A DNA stretch of 64,000 bases from Hippophae tibetana (lineage: Eukaryota > Streptophyta > Magnoliopsida > Rosales > Elaeagnaceae): the NCBI GenBank assembly GCA_037013495.1, contig CM072801.1:19031001-19095000 (forward strand), in the 5' to 3' direction. Position 1 is the stretch's first letter, and each line of letters begins with the position of its first letter. Shown in pieces: positions 1-12,410 of the stretch. Both the position numbers and the translations under genes were made by a program. Below the pieces are notes generated by a model. That model was not told where the DNA came from. It did not search any database and saw nothing but the letters and a program-made list of their open reading frames with translations.

Positions 1-2909
1 GATGTGAGGCATGTTCCTGATATCCGCCTCAATTTGATCCCTACTGGTATACTTGATGATGAAGAATACAATAATTGTTTTGGTAAAGGAAAGTGGAAGT
101 TTCCCAAAGGCAAATTGGTAGTAGCAAAAGGCAAGAAAGATATATCACTCTACATCACAAAATCCAGGCTGTGTAGAGGAGAAGTAAATACCACTAGGAA
201 AAAAGTTCCTACCGAGTTATGGCATAAGTGACTCGGCCACATGAGTGAAAAAGGTCTCAGAAATCTTTCCAAAAAGGAGCTCTTGTTAGGAATGAGAGGT
301 ACACCCTTGCAAACTTGTGTTGACTGTATTATGGGAAAACAACATAGAGTTGCATTTCGTAGTCTCATACCATCTAGAAAGGAAAATATTCTAGATTTAA
401 TGCACACAGATGTTATACAATGAGTTGTAAGTCACTAGGAGGTGCTCACTATTTTGTGACCTTTATTGATGACCATTCTAGAAAAATATGGACTTTTGCT
501 TTGAAAACTAAAGATCAAGTGTATGAAGTTTTCAAGCAGTTTCATGTAAAAGCGGAGAGAGAAATTGGCAGATGTTTGAAGTGTGTACATGTAGATAATG
601 GTGGTGAGTATCGTGGACCATTCGAGGAGTACTGTAGAAGTTTCAGCATCAGATTGGAAAAATCAGTACCAAAGACACCTCAACACAACGGTGTCGTTGA
701 GAGGATGAACAGAACCATATGTGAAAGAGTCAGATGTATGCTCTCAAATGCAAAACTGCCAAACTCTTTTTGGGGGGAGGCAATGAGGACAGCAGTCGAT
801 TTAATCAACCTTTCTCCATCAGTTCCACTGAACTATGACTTTTCGGAAAGAATTTAAACGGGGAAAGACGTTTCTTACAAACACTTGAAAGTATTCAACT
901 ACAGAGCATTTGTTCACATCCCATGAGATGAGCGGTCCAAGTTGGATGGAAAAGCGAAGCAGTGTATCTTTATGGGATATACCCATGAAAAATTTGGTTA
1001 TAAACTTTGGGATCCTATTAGCAAAAGTATTGTCAGAAGTTGAAACGTGGTGTTTCTTGAAGACCAAACAATCGAGGATTTTGAGAAATCCAAGAAACCA
1101 CAGTCAGATGAAATTCCAGTTAATTTGGACCCAGTCTCTCCACCAATAAATCCTGGTAACGGGGGAGTTACACCAGATACTGATGATGTTAATTCACCAG
1201 TTGGTAGTTCAGAACCAGAACAAGTTTATGAACAAGTCCAACCAGAAGTACAGACAAGGAAATCCACTCGAGTACGACAACCAAGTCGTATATATTCTCC
1301 TAACGAGTATGTGATGCTTACTGAAGGGGGAGAACCAAAGAGTTATGATGAAGATATCACTTAATAGTATAAGACTGAGTGGTTAAAAGCCATGCAGGAA
1401 GAAATGAAATCTCTGCATGAGAACCACACATTTGACCTGATGAAACTACCACAGGGAAGAAAAGCTCTCAAGAACAAGTGGGTGTACAGAATTAAAAGTG
1501 AAGAAGGCAGCTCATAACAACGTTACAAAGCAAGATTGGTTGTGAAAGAATTTGAGCAGAAGCAGGGTATGGACTTTGATGAAATATTATCACCAATAGT
1601 TAAAATGTTTTCAATCCGAGTTATTCTTGGTTTAGTAGCTAGCCTTAATTTGGAGGTTGAACAACTTGACGTAAAGACTGCATTCTTACATGGTGATCTT
1701 GATGAGGAAATCTATATGGAGCAGCCCAAGGGTTTCCAAGTCAAAAGTAAAGAGAATTTGGTATGCAGACTAAAGAACAGCTTGTATGGTCTGAAGCAAG
1801 CACCAAGGCAGTGGTACAAAAAGTTCGACTCATTCATGGAGAAAAATGAATACAACAAAATGACGACTGATAATTGCATCTTCATCAAGAAATTCTCTTA
1901 TGGTGATTTTATTCTTTTGCTTTATGTTGATGACATGTTAATTATAGGTCAAAATATTGACAAGATTAACAAGTTGAAGAAGGAGTTAAGAAATTCCTTT
2001 GCAATGAAGGACTTAGGACCTGCCAAGCAGATTCTTGGCATGACGATTACACGCAACATGCAAAAGCAAAGGATATGGCTCTCCCAAAAACGGTATGTTG
2101 AAAAAGTTCTTGAAAGATTCAACATGAGCAAAGCTAAACTTGTTAGTTGTCCACTTGCGAGCCATTTCAAGTTTAATGTGAGTCAAAGTCCCTCAAGTGA
2201 GAAGAATAAATTGGAAATGAGTAAGGTGCCTTATGCATCGGCAGTTGGTAGTCTAATGTACGCTATGGTATGCACCAGACTAGACATTGCACATGTTGTT
2301 GGCATTGTGAGCCGATTCCTATCAAATCCTGGAAAGAAACATTGGGCAGCTGTCAAATGGATACTCAGGTATCTCATAGGAACCTCCAGTCATTGTTTAT
2401 GCTTTGTTAATAATAAACCTATATTAGAAGGATATACAAATTCAAATATGACTGGCGATGTAGATACGAGGAAATATATATTCTGGTACCTAATAACATT
2501 TGGAAGGGGAGCTGTTTCATGGAAATCGTGATTACAAAAGTGTATTGCCTTAAGTACCATATAAGCAGAGTACACTGCAATCACTGAAGGTTGTAAGGAG
2601 ATCATGTGGATGAAAAATTTCCTACAAGAATTGCATCAAAACCAAGAAAACTATGTTCTTTATTGCGACAGTCAGAGTGCAATTCACCTTAGCAAGAACC
2701 CAACCTTCCACTCAAGGTCTAAACACATCGATGTAAGGTATCATTGGATTCATGATGTGTTGGAACATAAACTACTGCAAGTTGATAAGGTTCACACCAA
2801 TGATAACGGGGTAGATATGATGACAAAGACCGTGACTAGAGAAAAGTTTGCTACCTGTAGAAATATTACAGGTGTGGAAGAACCCTGTCCCACATAAGGT
2901 GGAGGGGGA
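1..2909 (+). mobile_element. Ty1/copia retrotransposon pol remnant (GAG-pre-integrase, integrase, RT, RNase H)
   Basis: The window opens inside a copia-type polyprotein of the Tnt1/RE1 kind; gag lies off the left edge. In order I see the GAG-pre-integrase motif around 215-350 (LWHK then LGHMSEKGL, with a CVDC pair), the integrase core around 400-850 (VDNGGEY and TPQHNGVVERMNR), reverse transcriptase at 1536-2200 (LDVKTAFLHGDLDEEIYMEQ, LKQAPRQWY, YVDDMLIIG) and copia RNase H at about 2280-2860 (YCDSQSAIHLSKNP, SRSKHIDVRYHWI). Stops at 229, 421, 855, 1363, 1515 and 2529, plus frame changes near 900 and 1040, break the frame, so no full polyprotein can be made. Domain order INT-RT-RH marks it as copia, not gypsy. 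The polypurine tract ggtggaggggga at 2898-2909 leads into the 3' LTR. Identification is firm; activity is ruled out by the stops. Confidence 0.93.
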
Positions 2910-3438
2910 TATTTTTTGGTCCAACTATATGGGCCAGCAGCAAGAAAGAAAGAAAAAAAAAGGATTAGTCAACACAGATGGCATCGAAAGAAGAAGAAGA
3001 AAAGAAGAAAAAAAAGTCACAAATGTCTTCATATAATCCTGCGTAAAGGATGGAGCTTTTGGATTTATAAAAGTCTTTGCTTCAATCTCAATATATACAG
3101 AACAGAAGCTGAGAGGAAAAGAAAACATAAAAACCTCAGTAGAAAATTTTCTTAGAGAAGAAAATTGAGAGAGCCAATTTGTGAAGTTAAAATCCACAAA
3201 TTGAAGATACATATTTGTTGTATTTTTGTGAGAGATCCACCTAAAGGTGAAGTGTGTAATCCCATCTTATTATAGTGAAACTTTTAAGTGGCCTACTGGT
3301 CCCGTGATTGTTACTTTCATTTAGAAAAGTTTTTCCACGAAAAAAAATCTTTAGTGTTATTTTTGTTCTATTTTAGTTTGAAAAGTTATCCTGGATGTGT
3401 GGAATTTATTTCTTTAAAACCATCTATTTTTCCCAACA
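2910..3438 (+). repeat. 3' LTR of the first copia element
   Basis: The segment follows the polypurine tract and ends in cccaaca, the usual CCCAACA terminus of Tnt1-like LTRs. The first base pair reads TA rather than TG, so the left edge may be mutated or off by a few bases. A TATA-like tttataaaa at 3064-3072 fits an LTR promoter. The 5' LTR is outside the window, so the boundary cannot be checked by comparison. Confidence 0.6.
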
Positions 3439-4198
3439 CTTAATAATGCCCCAATTTATCTCTTTTTATATAATAGAAAAAGGAAGAAACTAGAGATGTA
3501 ATTATCTTATAATTTTCAAGTAAGAATTAAGATTTTAGTAATAAATTAAAGACCAAATTTCTCATTTTGTTTTGTATTCATAAAAATAATACTCATAACT
3601 AAACATTTCATATTAAACTCCGACAACTTCAACACAATTGAAATTAAACTGTGACCAATTAAAAGGTATTTAATATTAAACTTTAATCAGTTTGATCCCG
3701 TTCAATATTATTAGAATCATAATATAGCTTTGTAAAGCATACTCATGGCCATTATAAGACATGTAAGATCAATTTCGATGGTGAGGTGTTAAGCACACCT
3801 TCATATAAAATGAAAATTACAATAACATGAACTAGAAAATTGAGTGGAAAAAAGAAATACCGAGTTTTGTATTTCATATAGTTTCCTGAAGATAAATTCA
3901 ATTTCTTACCGCATGTATTTGAGAATCACAAACGTTTATCTTTGAGGATATAATGGTAAACAATCAGTGGACATACACCAACAAAATTGTTCCTACGAAC
4001 TGTATGGTATATATGAGAAAATAACAGATTTTTTCATGTGTGAAAGTTATGTCTTATGTATTCTCTTCTCCGTCCTATTTATTGAGCCAAGAATTCAACC
4101 ATAAAGTATTCATGCTGGGCAATTGTTACAATTGGAAGTGATTCCAAACGTTCCTCAGATCGTTATTTCAAATAATTAATCCAATTCAAAGTTGCACA
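3439..4198. other. AT-rich spacer with the 3' flank of the kinase gene
   Basis: No coding region or element terminus is visible. The right part must contain the 3' UTR of the kinase gene on the minus strand, whose stop codon is at 4199-4201. No clear polyadenylation signal stands out. Confidence 0.5.
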
Positions 4199-7100
4199 TT
4201 AAGTATCATCTATGACTAGAGTATCACTAGAGATTGATTCATTCCGTCTCCATGGATGTTTTTCACCTTTTGGACTAGTTCGATGCAAAAGCTCATCTCT
4301 CTCTCTCTGCATCTTTAACCAACACTCTGGCTCCTGAAATAGTCTCAGTATCTGTCCAAATAATACCAAACAAAGCCTTCCTCAGCATAAATATGATTGC
4401 ATAAAACACATCTAGCTGCCCAAATTCTCAGTTGAGAAAATCAGTTATTTGATAACTTCATAGAAAACTGATATGGTAGGATAAAATGAGCATGCACCTT
4501 AAATAGGATGCACAAGTTGTACAAAATTGAATAGGTCTTAAAATAACATGTCAATTTTACATAGCATGTATATATAACACAAAATATGTTATATATACAT
4601 ACTGTACATGATGTATATTCATTTATATACAAAGTGTACATAAACTAGATATGTACGTATGTACACATTATATATAACTCACATGTTTTTTTAGGACCAA
4701 TTTGATTATGTAATACATGTACATGTTATTATAGGGTTTCAATAAGACAAGAATAATAGAGTATACCATTTTCATCGTTGGTCTTCTTGAAGACGAATGC
4801 ATAAGACAAAGGCGTGCAGCAATCATCATTATTTCCATCTCTTCCTTGCTGTAGTCTTCATTCAAACAAGGATCAATTAGACGTTTGCATAAACCATAGC
4901 TAAGCAATGACCTTGCCTGCAAGTCAATGAGCATAAAAGCTGAGGAAGAATATTTTTCACTTTGCAACATTACTTAATTTAATGGTAGAGATTTATACCC
5001 AAAGTACTAAGCTTTCATGAACCATTTGGTCTCTCTGAATAGCCTCCTTTCCAGTGATGAGTTCTAAGAGCACAACCCCATATGAGTATACATCTATCTT
5101 TTCATCTACCTTGCCATACATCATATATTCTGGAGCTAAGTATCCAAAAGTCCCAACTACAGTTAACGGCTTTGTAACTGTTGAAGATTGATGGGTTTGT
5201 TGGATTTCCATTGCTGCTCCAAAATCTGACAGCTATAAAATCAAAACACAAAGATTTAGGGATAAAAAGCAATTTCAAGAAGAAAGTTGATTCAGGGTCT
5301 ATTTGTTTGTGTTTCTAGGACAACATAAAAATGCTTCTGATAGTGAAATTTTTTGTCAAAAGCACTTTGAAAACTCAGAAAACACATTTTGTGCTTGCTG
5401 ATAGAAGCATATAATACGTGCTTATGCATGAAATCGGATTTTTTTGAATCACCTCTATTTGAAACCACTTTTAACATAAACACAAGCAAACAGAACCACA
5501 GTTTTAGTCCACGAATGAAAAATCTATCTAAACATCAAACTATGGAGAAAAAAAGTATTGATTCTTCTCCAATTAGAGTTACTAGCTAATTATATAGAGT
5601 TTTAAGCCCAAAACCTTATGATTTTGAGTTTAAGTGAAAATGATTACCAAAATATCATACATTTTATTCAGGGAGACGCCAATGATGTGTCATGGTAAGC
5701 AAATCAGTTCTTAGAGGAGATATTCCCAATTATAAGAAGGTTTAATATTGTAATATATCTTGGATCCTACAATTATGCAATAGAGTAGCAAATGATATAG
5801 CAAAATGGTCTCTTAATGAAGGAATGGAAGGATCTTTTACGCTATATTTAGATCTTAGATTTGTATGGAAAAATTTGTAAGAAAAATATGAGGGGTAAAA
5901 AAGAAGAAAAAGAATCAAATAATGCAAATATTATTTATAAGTTGTTTACTATATATGAAGAAAAGAGTTTAGAAAATTTTTATTGGAATTTTTTGAACCT
6001 TCATTGTGTCTTGTTTTTTGACTCTCATATTTTCCTTACTAGTTTTTTTCCCATGCAAAACTAATATCCAAATATAGCCTTATAGATCAAATTCCTGTGC
6101 ATATATATAAAACAATCAACGAATAGGCCAAAGTTGGGTTGTAAGATACTTATAAATAAAAGAGTGAAAAATCCCAAAATTGCAGGTATTGTACATGAAT
6201 CGTGTACAGTCTGTACATAATTCAGTTGTACTCGAACTGAATTATGTAGATAATTTTTTTAAGATAAACACAAAATAGCTAAACAAAGACATGTAGATAA
6301 ACATCACTGAACATGTTCAAAATGTGAATTAATAATACCACCACTTACCTGTGGTTGGCAATTGTCAGTTAGGAGAATATTGGATGACTTAACATCTCTA
6401 TGAATAATGGGAGGGTTACAAGAATGATGAAGGTACTCAAGAGCTTTAGCCACACCAACTGCAACTCTCATCCTCTCACTCCACTTTAACTGCCTCAAAC
6501 TTTGCTTCAAATTTCCCTTTAAAAGATTATACACAATTGCCTGCATATCCATATCCTCACAATAACCAATTATCTGAACTATATTCTCATGTTTTATACT
6601 CGACAATATGTCTACTTCTCGAAAAAGATCATCTCCACACTCCTGAGTAGTTTTGAGTATTTTCACTGCTGCAGCTTGACCACCTTCAAATTCAGCACAA
6701 TATACTTCACTATTTTCACCTATTCCAACCACCCTCTTGGGACTAAAATTATTTGTTGCCCACCGAAGCTCTTGCAATGTAAAACGCCAACTCGATCTTT
6801 TCTGTTCCGAGAATGTTAATCTTTGTGACAGCTTCTGTGTTGTTGATTTCGGTACCTGCATTGGCTTCCTGACATTGTATAGTATTTGCTGCCGTGATGC
6901 TGGTGTAGAGGAAGCTGGAACTGTCAATGATTTCTGTAATCGATGATTGATCATTGTCTGGTTAGCAGATTTGTACGTAGGTGATGATAATGATGATTGA
7001 AGCACTGGCCTCCTAGAACTAGACCCTTGTTGAGAAGTTCCTTGTTTTTTAAGTAGAATTCTTCCTACATTGTTTATCACTAGAAGAGTGCAAGTAGGAG

Positions 7101-8085
7101 GCAGCGCTTTTAAACAAGAAGTAACAGCTAATTCATTGGGCCTGCAAGACTTACAACAATACAATAAGATTGATAGATATACAGATGAGAGAGAGAGAGA
7201 GAGAGAGAGATTTAATGTCTGTTTGTTTCTGATTTTGGATCATGTAAAAGCACCTCAGGACCAAACATGAAAAAATTTGTCAAAAGCGCTTCCAGAGTTC
7301 AAAAAGCATATTTTGTGCTTGCTGATAGAAACACATTATATGTACTTCTTTCTGAAAACACTTATGTTTGAAACCACTTTTCACAGAAGCTCAAGCAAAA
7401 ATACCCTTGGAAGCACATATAATGTGAAAAGTGACTTCAGACGGAAGTGGTTCCAGATAAATGTGCTTCTGTCAACGACCACAAAATGTGCTTTCTGAAC
7501 CCTCACGGCGTCTTTGACAAAAAAAAAATTTAATGTTTGGTCTTGAAGCACTTTTTTGCTGTCAGTAGCGTTTTTTTACTGTCAGAAGCGCTTTTATAGG
7601 GTCCAAGAAACAGAAACAAAGATACCCTTAATAGTAGTTTCAATACCCTGAAAGGCTAGACCCAAGTGCAAGCATTGTTGCATAGCAGACCCTTACTTGG
7701 TGGGTTAATACAGAAACATATGAATCCCCAATACAGACCTTAACTTGGAATTCAACCTACAAAGATAAGCTTGCCAAATGAAAACCCCGGTTTTTGTAAT
7801 AATAATTTTGAAAGAAAATGAAAAAGGGTAAAAGTGAAATACCTTCTTGGACTTGCAGAGATCTTCATGGATATGAAATGTGTTAGGATCAAAGATGTCT
7901 TGGCTACTTTGAACATGAATAGCCACAACATTATCTTCTGGTTTAACAACCAGAGTTAATAATCTAAGTAGAATTTCTCTACTGTAATTATCAGATTTTA
8001 GGCCAACAATGATGGTCCTTTTCTTTTCTTTCTTAGATCTAAATGATAACATTTGGAGATCAATTCTTGATCTTCGAACCATCAT
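4199..8085 (-). CDS. Receptor-like cytoplasmic kinase with N-terminal universal stress protein domain (six exons)
   Basis: Exons on the minus strand: 8085-7843, 7756-7647, 7141-6349, 5232-4999, 4916-4767 and 4351-4199. All introns are GT-AG and phases join without a break, giving 560 residues. Residues 20-150 form a USP-like alpha/beta domain ([10 protein letters not shown] at the start). A basic, Ser-rich linker follows. Residues 235-510 are a Ser/Thr kinase: glycine loop GIGENSEV near 257, AVK lysine 278, HRDVKSSN at 365-372 with catalytic Asp367, DFG at 385-387 and APE at 415-417. This order matches plant USP-kinase proteins related to RLCK class VI. There is no signal peptide or membrane segment, so it should be cytosolic or peripheral. 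It probably phosphorylates Ser/Thr in stress or Rho-GTPase signalling; that role is inferred from the family. The second Met is two codons from the first, so either could start. The frame is open, so the gene looks functional. Confidence in family is high; the specific substrate is unknown. Confidence 0.92.
5293..5502. mobile_element. MITE in kinase intron 3
   Basis: A short non-coding element with terminal inverted repeats: gggtctatttgtttgtgttt on the left and the inverse of aaacacaagcaaacagaacc on the right. It shares the internal stretch around cacattttgtgcttgctgatag with the larger foldback in intron 2 of the same gene. No transposase is present. Target duplication is not clear. The termini resemble hAT-type non-autonomous elements, but the superfamily is not certain. 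Confidence 0.65.
7205..7616. mobile_element. Foldback MITE in kinase intron 2
   Basis: The two halves are inverted copies of each other: gtcaaaagcgcttccagagt at 7277 pairs with the inverse of the segment ending in gtctttgac near 7519, and the outer ends carry tgtttgtttctg and cagaaacaaagataccc. ttaat flanks both sides (about 7212 and 7620) and may be a short target duplication. It lies next to a (GA)n tract at 7186-7210. It is related to the MITE in intron 3. Confidence 0.7.
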
Positions 8086-8196
8086 AAAAAAATCTGCACT
8101 TGGTACCCATAAACAATTTCATTGTACAACTAATGTTCTCTTCTTCTTCTTTTTTTAAGTTCCAGGATTCGTTCATCTCTCGAACCACACTTACTA

Positions 8197-8204
8197 GTTT
8201 ATAG
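8197..8204 (-). promoter_or_regulatory. Possible TATA box of the USP-kinase gene
   Basis: The minus-strand sequence ctataaac lies about 110 bases upstream of the start codon at 8085. Spacing suits a plant core promoter with a 5' UTR of roughly 80 bases. The match is short and the surroundings are AT-rich, so this is tentative. Confidence 0.3.
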
Positions 8205-8954
8205 GTCTAAGCATTAAGTAAAGGTGGTTGGTAACTTATGACAAATATCAAACTGGTTCTGAAAGCGATCAATGTAAAATATAATTTACTGTAATTTTGC
8301 TCTATTTAGAGATTATTTTCAATGCGTCGTTTCTCCCTAAATGAAAACTTCTTTTGGGATTATTTTTGTTTCAATATCTTGGTCTAAACTTTATTATGGT
8401 TGGGCTACCAGTTATGGGTGTGGGGAAGAAGAATGCTAAACATAACAAGTTTATTTACTAGTCATCATTAGTTACGTGGGAAATTTAAGCTTAAAAAAAT
8501 AAAAATAAAATAAAAAAATATTTATAATAATATATTTATATTATAATATTTTAATTAAATTATGAAAATATTTATTAATTTTATAAATTTATAATAAATA
8601 GTTTACTTTTAGTAATAATTTTTTATTATTTTATCTGAATATTTGAAAATAACATTAGAAAAATTTAAATAAAATAAGCAAATAAAATATTTTTTTATCA
8701 ATACTTCATAAACAGGCATAAAAATATGTAAATGTATATGAAAAAAAAATTAAGAAGCACTTGTAAGTTTTAAAAATAAAAAAAATTCATAATTATTCCG
8801 AACATTATTAAACAAGTGAAAATTTAACCATAAATAATTTGATAACTTCTTACCTTTTATAATAATAAAATTGTAAATTTTAAGGCAAACAAAAAATAAT
8901 AATAAAAATTTGGACTTAAACATACCTACGTTGGTGTTCACTTATGAACAAAGT
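8205..8954. other. AT-rich intergenic spacer
   Basis: Upstream region of the kinase gene followed by simple A/T-rich DNA from about 8490. No gene or element end is recognised. Confidence 0.5.
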
Positions 8955-9806
8955 TAAGAATCCTGATTTTGTAAATATTTTTGTTTTATAGTTGTAAAAC
9001 TTTTACAAATGTACGAATCATTTTATAGAAAATAATATATGTAGTTTTTAATTTATTATTCAAATTTTTAAAAATTAAATTAAATCCTAAATATCATGTA
9101 ATGATATTTTGATTTTTGTTTACTAATCTAATAAAAAAATAAACATAAATATGATTCAATACATAATTATGTTTTTATCATCATAACAGTTGAGTATTTA
9201 TAGATATAATAGTTAAGTTAATTATATTTGCTCATACTATTTAGGTTATTAAAGATATAAATTGATATTTATTGATTCTATTATTTTTATATGAATACCA
9301 CATTTGTAAGGTTATATATTCTTTGTTAATTAAACAAATCCATTAACACCTATAGATATTATCGATAATTAATTTGGTTAATTAATTTAATTCTTTTTTT
9401 AAGATATTGAAAATAAACCATTTAAATACCACTTTTGATGAGATTAACATTTTAAACTTTATTTAAGGTGTCAAAATTAAATCTAAGAATTTAATTATCC
9501 TAGTACTAACTTTAATGTTTTAAAATTATTACTGAAAATATGTTGTCAATACACTTTTGAATAATAGTTCTTATAAAAAAAATTAAAATAGAGTTTCACT
9601 CTATCTACCGGTGGATTGTACAAACAAATAAAAGAGTATTATTCTAAATCAGATCGGATAATTAAACATTAAAATCTAATTTTTAAGTTTAAGTTTGTAA
9701 TGGAAAATAATATATTTTTCACTAATATTCTTAATATAAAATCTTGAATAAAAATAAAATCAATTTATTTTATAAAGATGTTTTAACTATTTAATATTTC
9801 ACAAGT
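8955..9806 (-). repeat. Dispersed AT-rich repeat, copy 1 (partial)
   Basis: About 850 bases align along their length with 41860-42720, sharing blocks such as tacgaatcatt, attaacacctat, gaatttaattatcc and agagtttcactcta. The distal third of the 41.8-43.6 kb copy is missing. Orientation is given as for that copy. No coding capacity. Confidence 0.75.
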
Positions 9807-10648
9807 AACGCAAAATTAAGTCAATTATTGTTTGTCTAAGTGTCAAAATTTTCTTAAAATTGACAAATTTCCTTACTTTTTCAAAATTATTTTTATACAT
9901 GACAAAACCATAATCAGTTTCAGTGTAAATATGAGTAAAATACCACTTAAGAGATTACTAATGCACATAACCCCGAAAGAAATGCAAGTTATTGAATTGT
10001 TTCATCAAAAAAGCTAAATGCTGCACTTAAAAGAGCCTATATGTGATCATTTTAAATTTGCTTAGAGATATAGAAAGAAGGTCTTAAAACAGCAGAAACG
10101 GTTAAATGCCTCCGGTTCTCTAGAAATGTCCTTATCAAAATAATAATAATATATGCAAATGGAAATTATTCACATGAAATAAAGAATATCAATTCGAACA
10201 TATCATAATAGGAATCTTGTAACTTAGAATATCAATACTAATTTTTCAGTATTGTAATCATAAAAACAAGGCTTTTATAACTAAATAACTGAATCACACA
10301 CATTCCATAATAGAAACAGAAAACGATAAATTCCTAAACGGCAAAAACACAGAGTCCAAAATTGTTATATTAATAAATTTTCAAATACTAGAAACGAGTC
10401 TTTGTAATAAATAAACATATAATAATTCCTATTGGTAGATAGAGATACTTAGTAAATCAACTACAAGGGGACTCCCTCATTGGGCAGCAACCACCTTTAA
10501 TTAAAATTACACAGGATGACATACACAAGATTATAATTTGGTGCATTAATTACCTAATACCAAAACAAAAATAATCCGATACGACAAAACAAAATTATAA
10601 TTTATTATTCCCATTTTAGTAGAGCTTTCGAGATTTTCAGGACCACCC
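9807..10648. other. AT-rich spacer left of the gag-only copia element
   Basis: No convincing gene. The last stretch, to 10648, may belong to an interrupted host sequence that resumes at 12966. The five bases caccc at 10644-10648 are the left target-site duplication of the next element. Confidence 0.5.
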
Positions 10649-11203
10649 TGTTAAGAAATTTGGATAAAATGGTATAATCACAAATTCCTCCTCCCAAGAT
10701 CTTCCTTAACAGAATATCAAATAACAGAGAAATAGATAATACACAACACAAGAATTATAGTGGAAACTCCAAATTAGAGAAAAACCACTTTCGTTATCAA
10801 AAGACAACTAGAGAAAAATTCACTATGTGGAAAATTGTTACAACCACACTCTCAGTAATTTTCTCACACACCCAAAAGACAAGAGCAACTACAAGCCCAA
10901 GAGAATTTTCCCACAAAATTCTCTCACTTAAGAACTTCTTATACAAGTTTTTCTCTATTTTTGGGATGATTAACAATGAAGAAATGAAGTCATATTTATA
11001 GCCTTCAAGTTCTCATTTCATATGCCAAACATTTCTTCATTCAACAAAATTAGGCTACCTAATTTTCCTATTCTTTATTCAAACAAGGTTAGGCACCTCC
11101 ATCTTTGACAATATGGTAAGCCACCTTTCATGAATTTTCTTCTAAATTAGGCACCTCCTATTTTGACTAACAAACCTAATATTATTTTTAATCAATCATA
11201 ACA
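10649..11203 (-). repeat. LTR (3' LTR of the gag-only copia)
   Basis: Begins tgttaagaaat and ends aatcataaca on the plus strand. It matches 12411-12965 over its full 555 bases with about nine transitions. Confidence 0.95.
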
Positions 11204-11650
11204 ATCTCTACCTTGATTAAAAATAAACATGGTTACCACTACAACACTGTCTATTCCAACAGTCATAATTCTCTACACCGAGAATTATCATACTCCACCA
11301 TAAAGAGTACACCCACTTAGAATTAATCACCAAATCTAAGAATTTCACATCGGCTCATGTCGAAAAAAAAAACTTACTGAAATTTATGGTGCAACTCTCA
11401 CACTTGGTTTTCCCGAGAGTTCATTAGCCATCGACATCCTTTCCACCACACACCTTACATCTATACCAAGCCAATGCCCGTGTGCAAACTTGTGGACCCG
11501 CTACCAGTAACACACCCTCTTTCATGGCAATATTTAGAGACTAGCGGCATGCCATGAGGATGTACACACTCTTTTCAAAGAGCATCACTATAGTCTTTGA
11601 AAACAGACATACTATTAGCGTCACCGTCGGTATTTGAGCTTCTTGCCGAA

Positions 11651-12373
11651 TCAGCTCCACCCTTTGGACAATTTCTTTTGAGGTGCCCAGATTGTCCACA
11701 CCCAGCACACTATCTTCTTTTTCATGAAATTGTTTTTCTTTCGGTTGTCAGCTACCAATGCTGAGTTTTCAGGCGAAACATTTCTTCCACCACTCAGCCT
11801 TTTTTCTTCAGAAAACAACTTGCTAGTAACTTTTGAAAAAATTATTTTCTCCTTTCCATGAATCAAGATAGGTTTCATGTGATCATAAGAAGATGGAAGA
11901 GACCAGATGAGCCTTAAAGCTATATCTTCATCATCAAGTTTAACTCCAATGGTTTCCAGTTCAGAGAAAATACCATTGAGAACACTGAGATGGTCAGACA
12001 TAATAGTTCCTTCATTCATACGCAAAGTATGAAATTGCTCTTTCAAATACACCCGATTTGAAACGCCTTTTGCCTGATACAATTCTTCAAGCTTTTCCCA
12101 GAGTTCTTTGGCCATAGATATTCCATGCACATTTGCAAGAATATTTTTGGCCAAACAAAGCCGAATTGCACTTGCAGCTCTTAGATCAAGATCTTCCCAA
12201 TCTTCATCGCTTATATTGGTTTTACTGGACTCAATACCAGTAACAATGGCTGGTTTCCCCTTTAACGCCTTGTGTAACCCATATTGGATCAACAAATCTT
12301 TGACTTGTACTTGCCACAAGCCAAAATTGATTCTCCCATCAAATTTCTCAATGTCAATCTTGACTCCTGACAT
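11651..12373 (-). CDS. Copia Gag protein (UBN2-type), frameshifted before the zinc knuckle
   Basis: 240 residues from the ATG at 12373, just downstream of the primer-binding site. The N-terminal FDGRINFGLWQVQVKDLL and the AKELWEKLEELYQAKG block are typical of plant copia Gag of the UBN2/retrotran_gag family, which packages element RNA in virus-like particles. At the C terminus the frame reads VCWVWTIWAP, but the neighbouring frame at about 11705-11660 reads a CCHC knuckle, CAGCGQSGHLKRNC. A one-base frame change near 11712 has therefore separated the nucleic-acid-binding knuckle from the capsid part. Whether this copy still makes useful Gag is doubtful. Confidence 0.88.
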   Translation of the reverse strand: MSGVKIDIEKFDGRINFGLWQVQVKDLLIQYGLHKALKGKPAIVTGIESSKTNISDEDWEDLDLRAASAIRLCLAKNILANVHGISMAKELWEKLEELYQAKGVSNRVYLKEQFHTLRMNEGTIMSDHLSVLNGIFSELETIGVKLDDEDIALRLIWSLPSSYDHMKPILIHGKEKIIFSKVTSKLFSEEKRLSGGRNVSPENSALVADNRKKNNFMKKKIVCWVWTIWAPQKKLSKGWS

Positions 12374-12396
12374 TTCTCCTTCTTTCTTTGAAATTG

Positions 12397-12409
12397 GCTC
12401 TGATACCAG
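12397..12409 (-). promoter_or_regulatory. Primer-binding site (initiator tRNA-Met)
   Basis: The minus strand reads tggtatcagagcc two bases inside the 5' LTR end. This is the standard plant copia primer site complementary to the 3' end of tRNA-iMet. Confidence 0.93.
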
Positions 12410-12410
12410 T

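Noticed and set aside
3000-3212. Lys/Arg-rich frame in the first LTR
   Set aside because: Runs of aag/aaa in LTR leader sequence; it lies downstream of the polypurine tract and is not part of pol.
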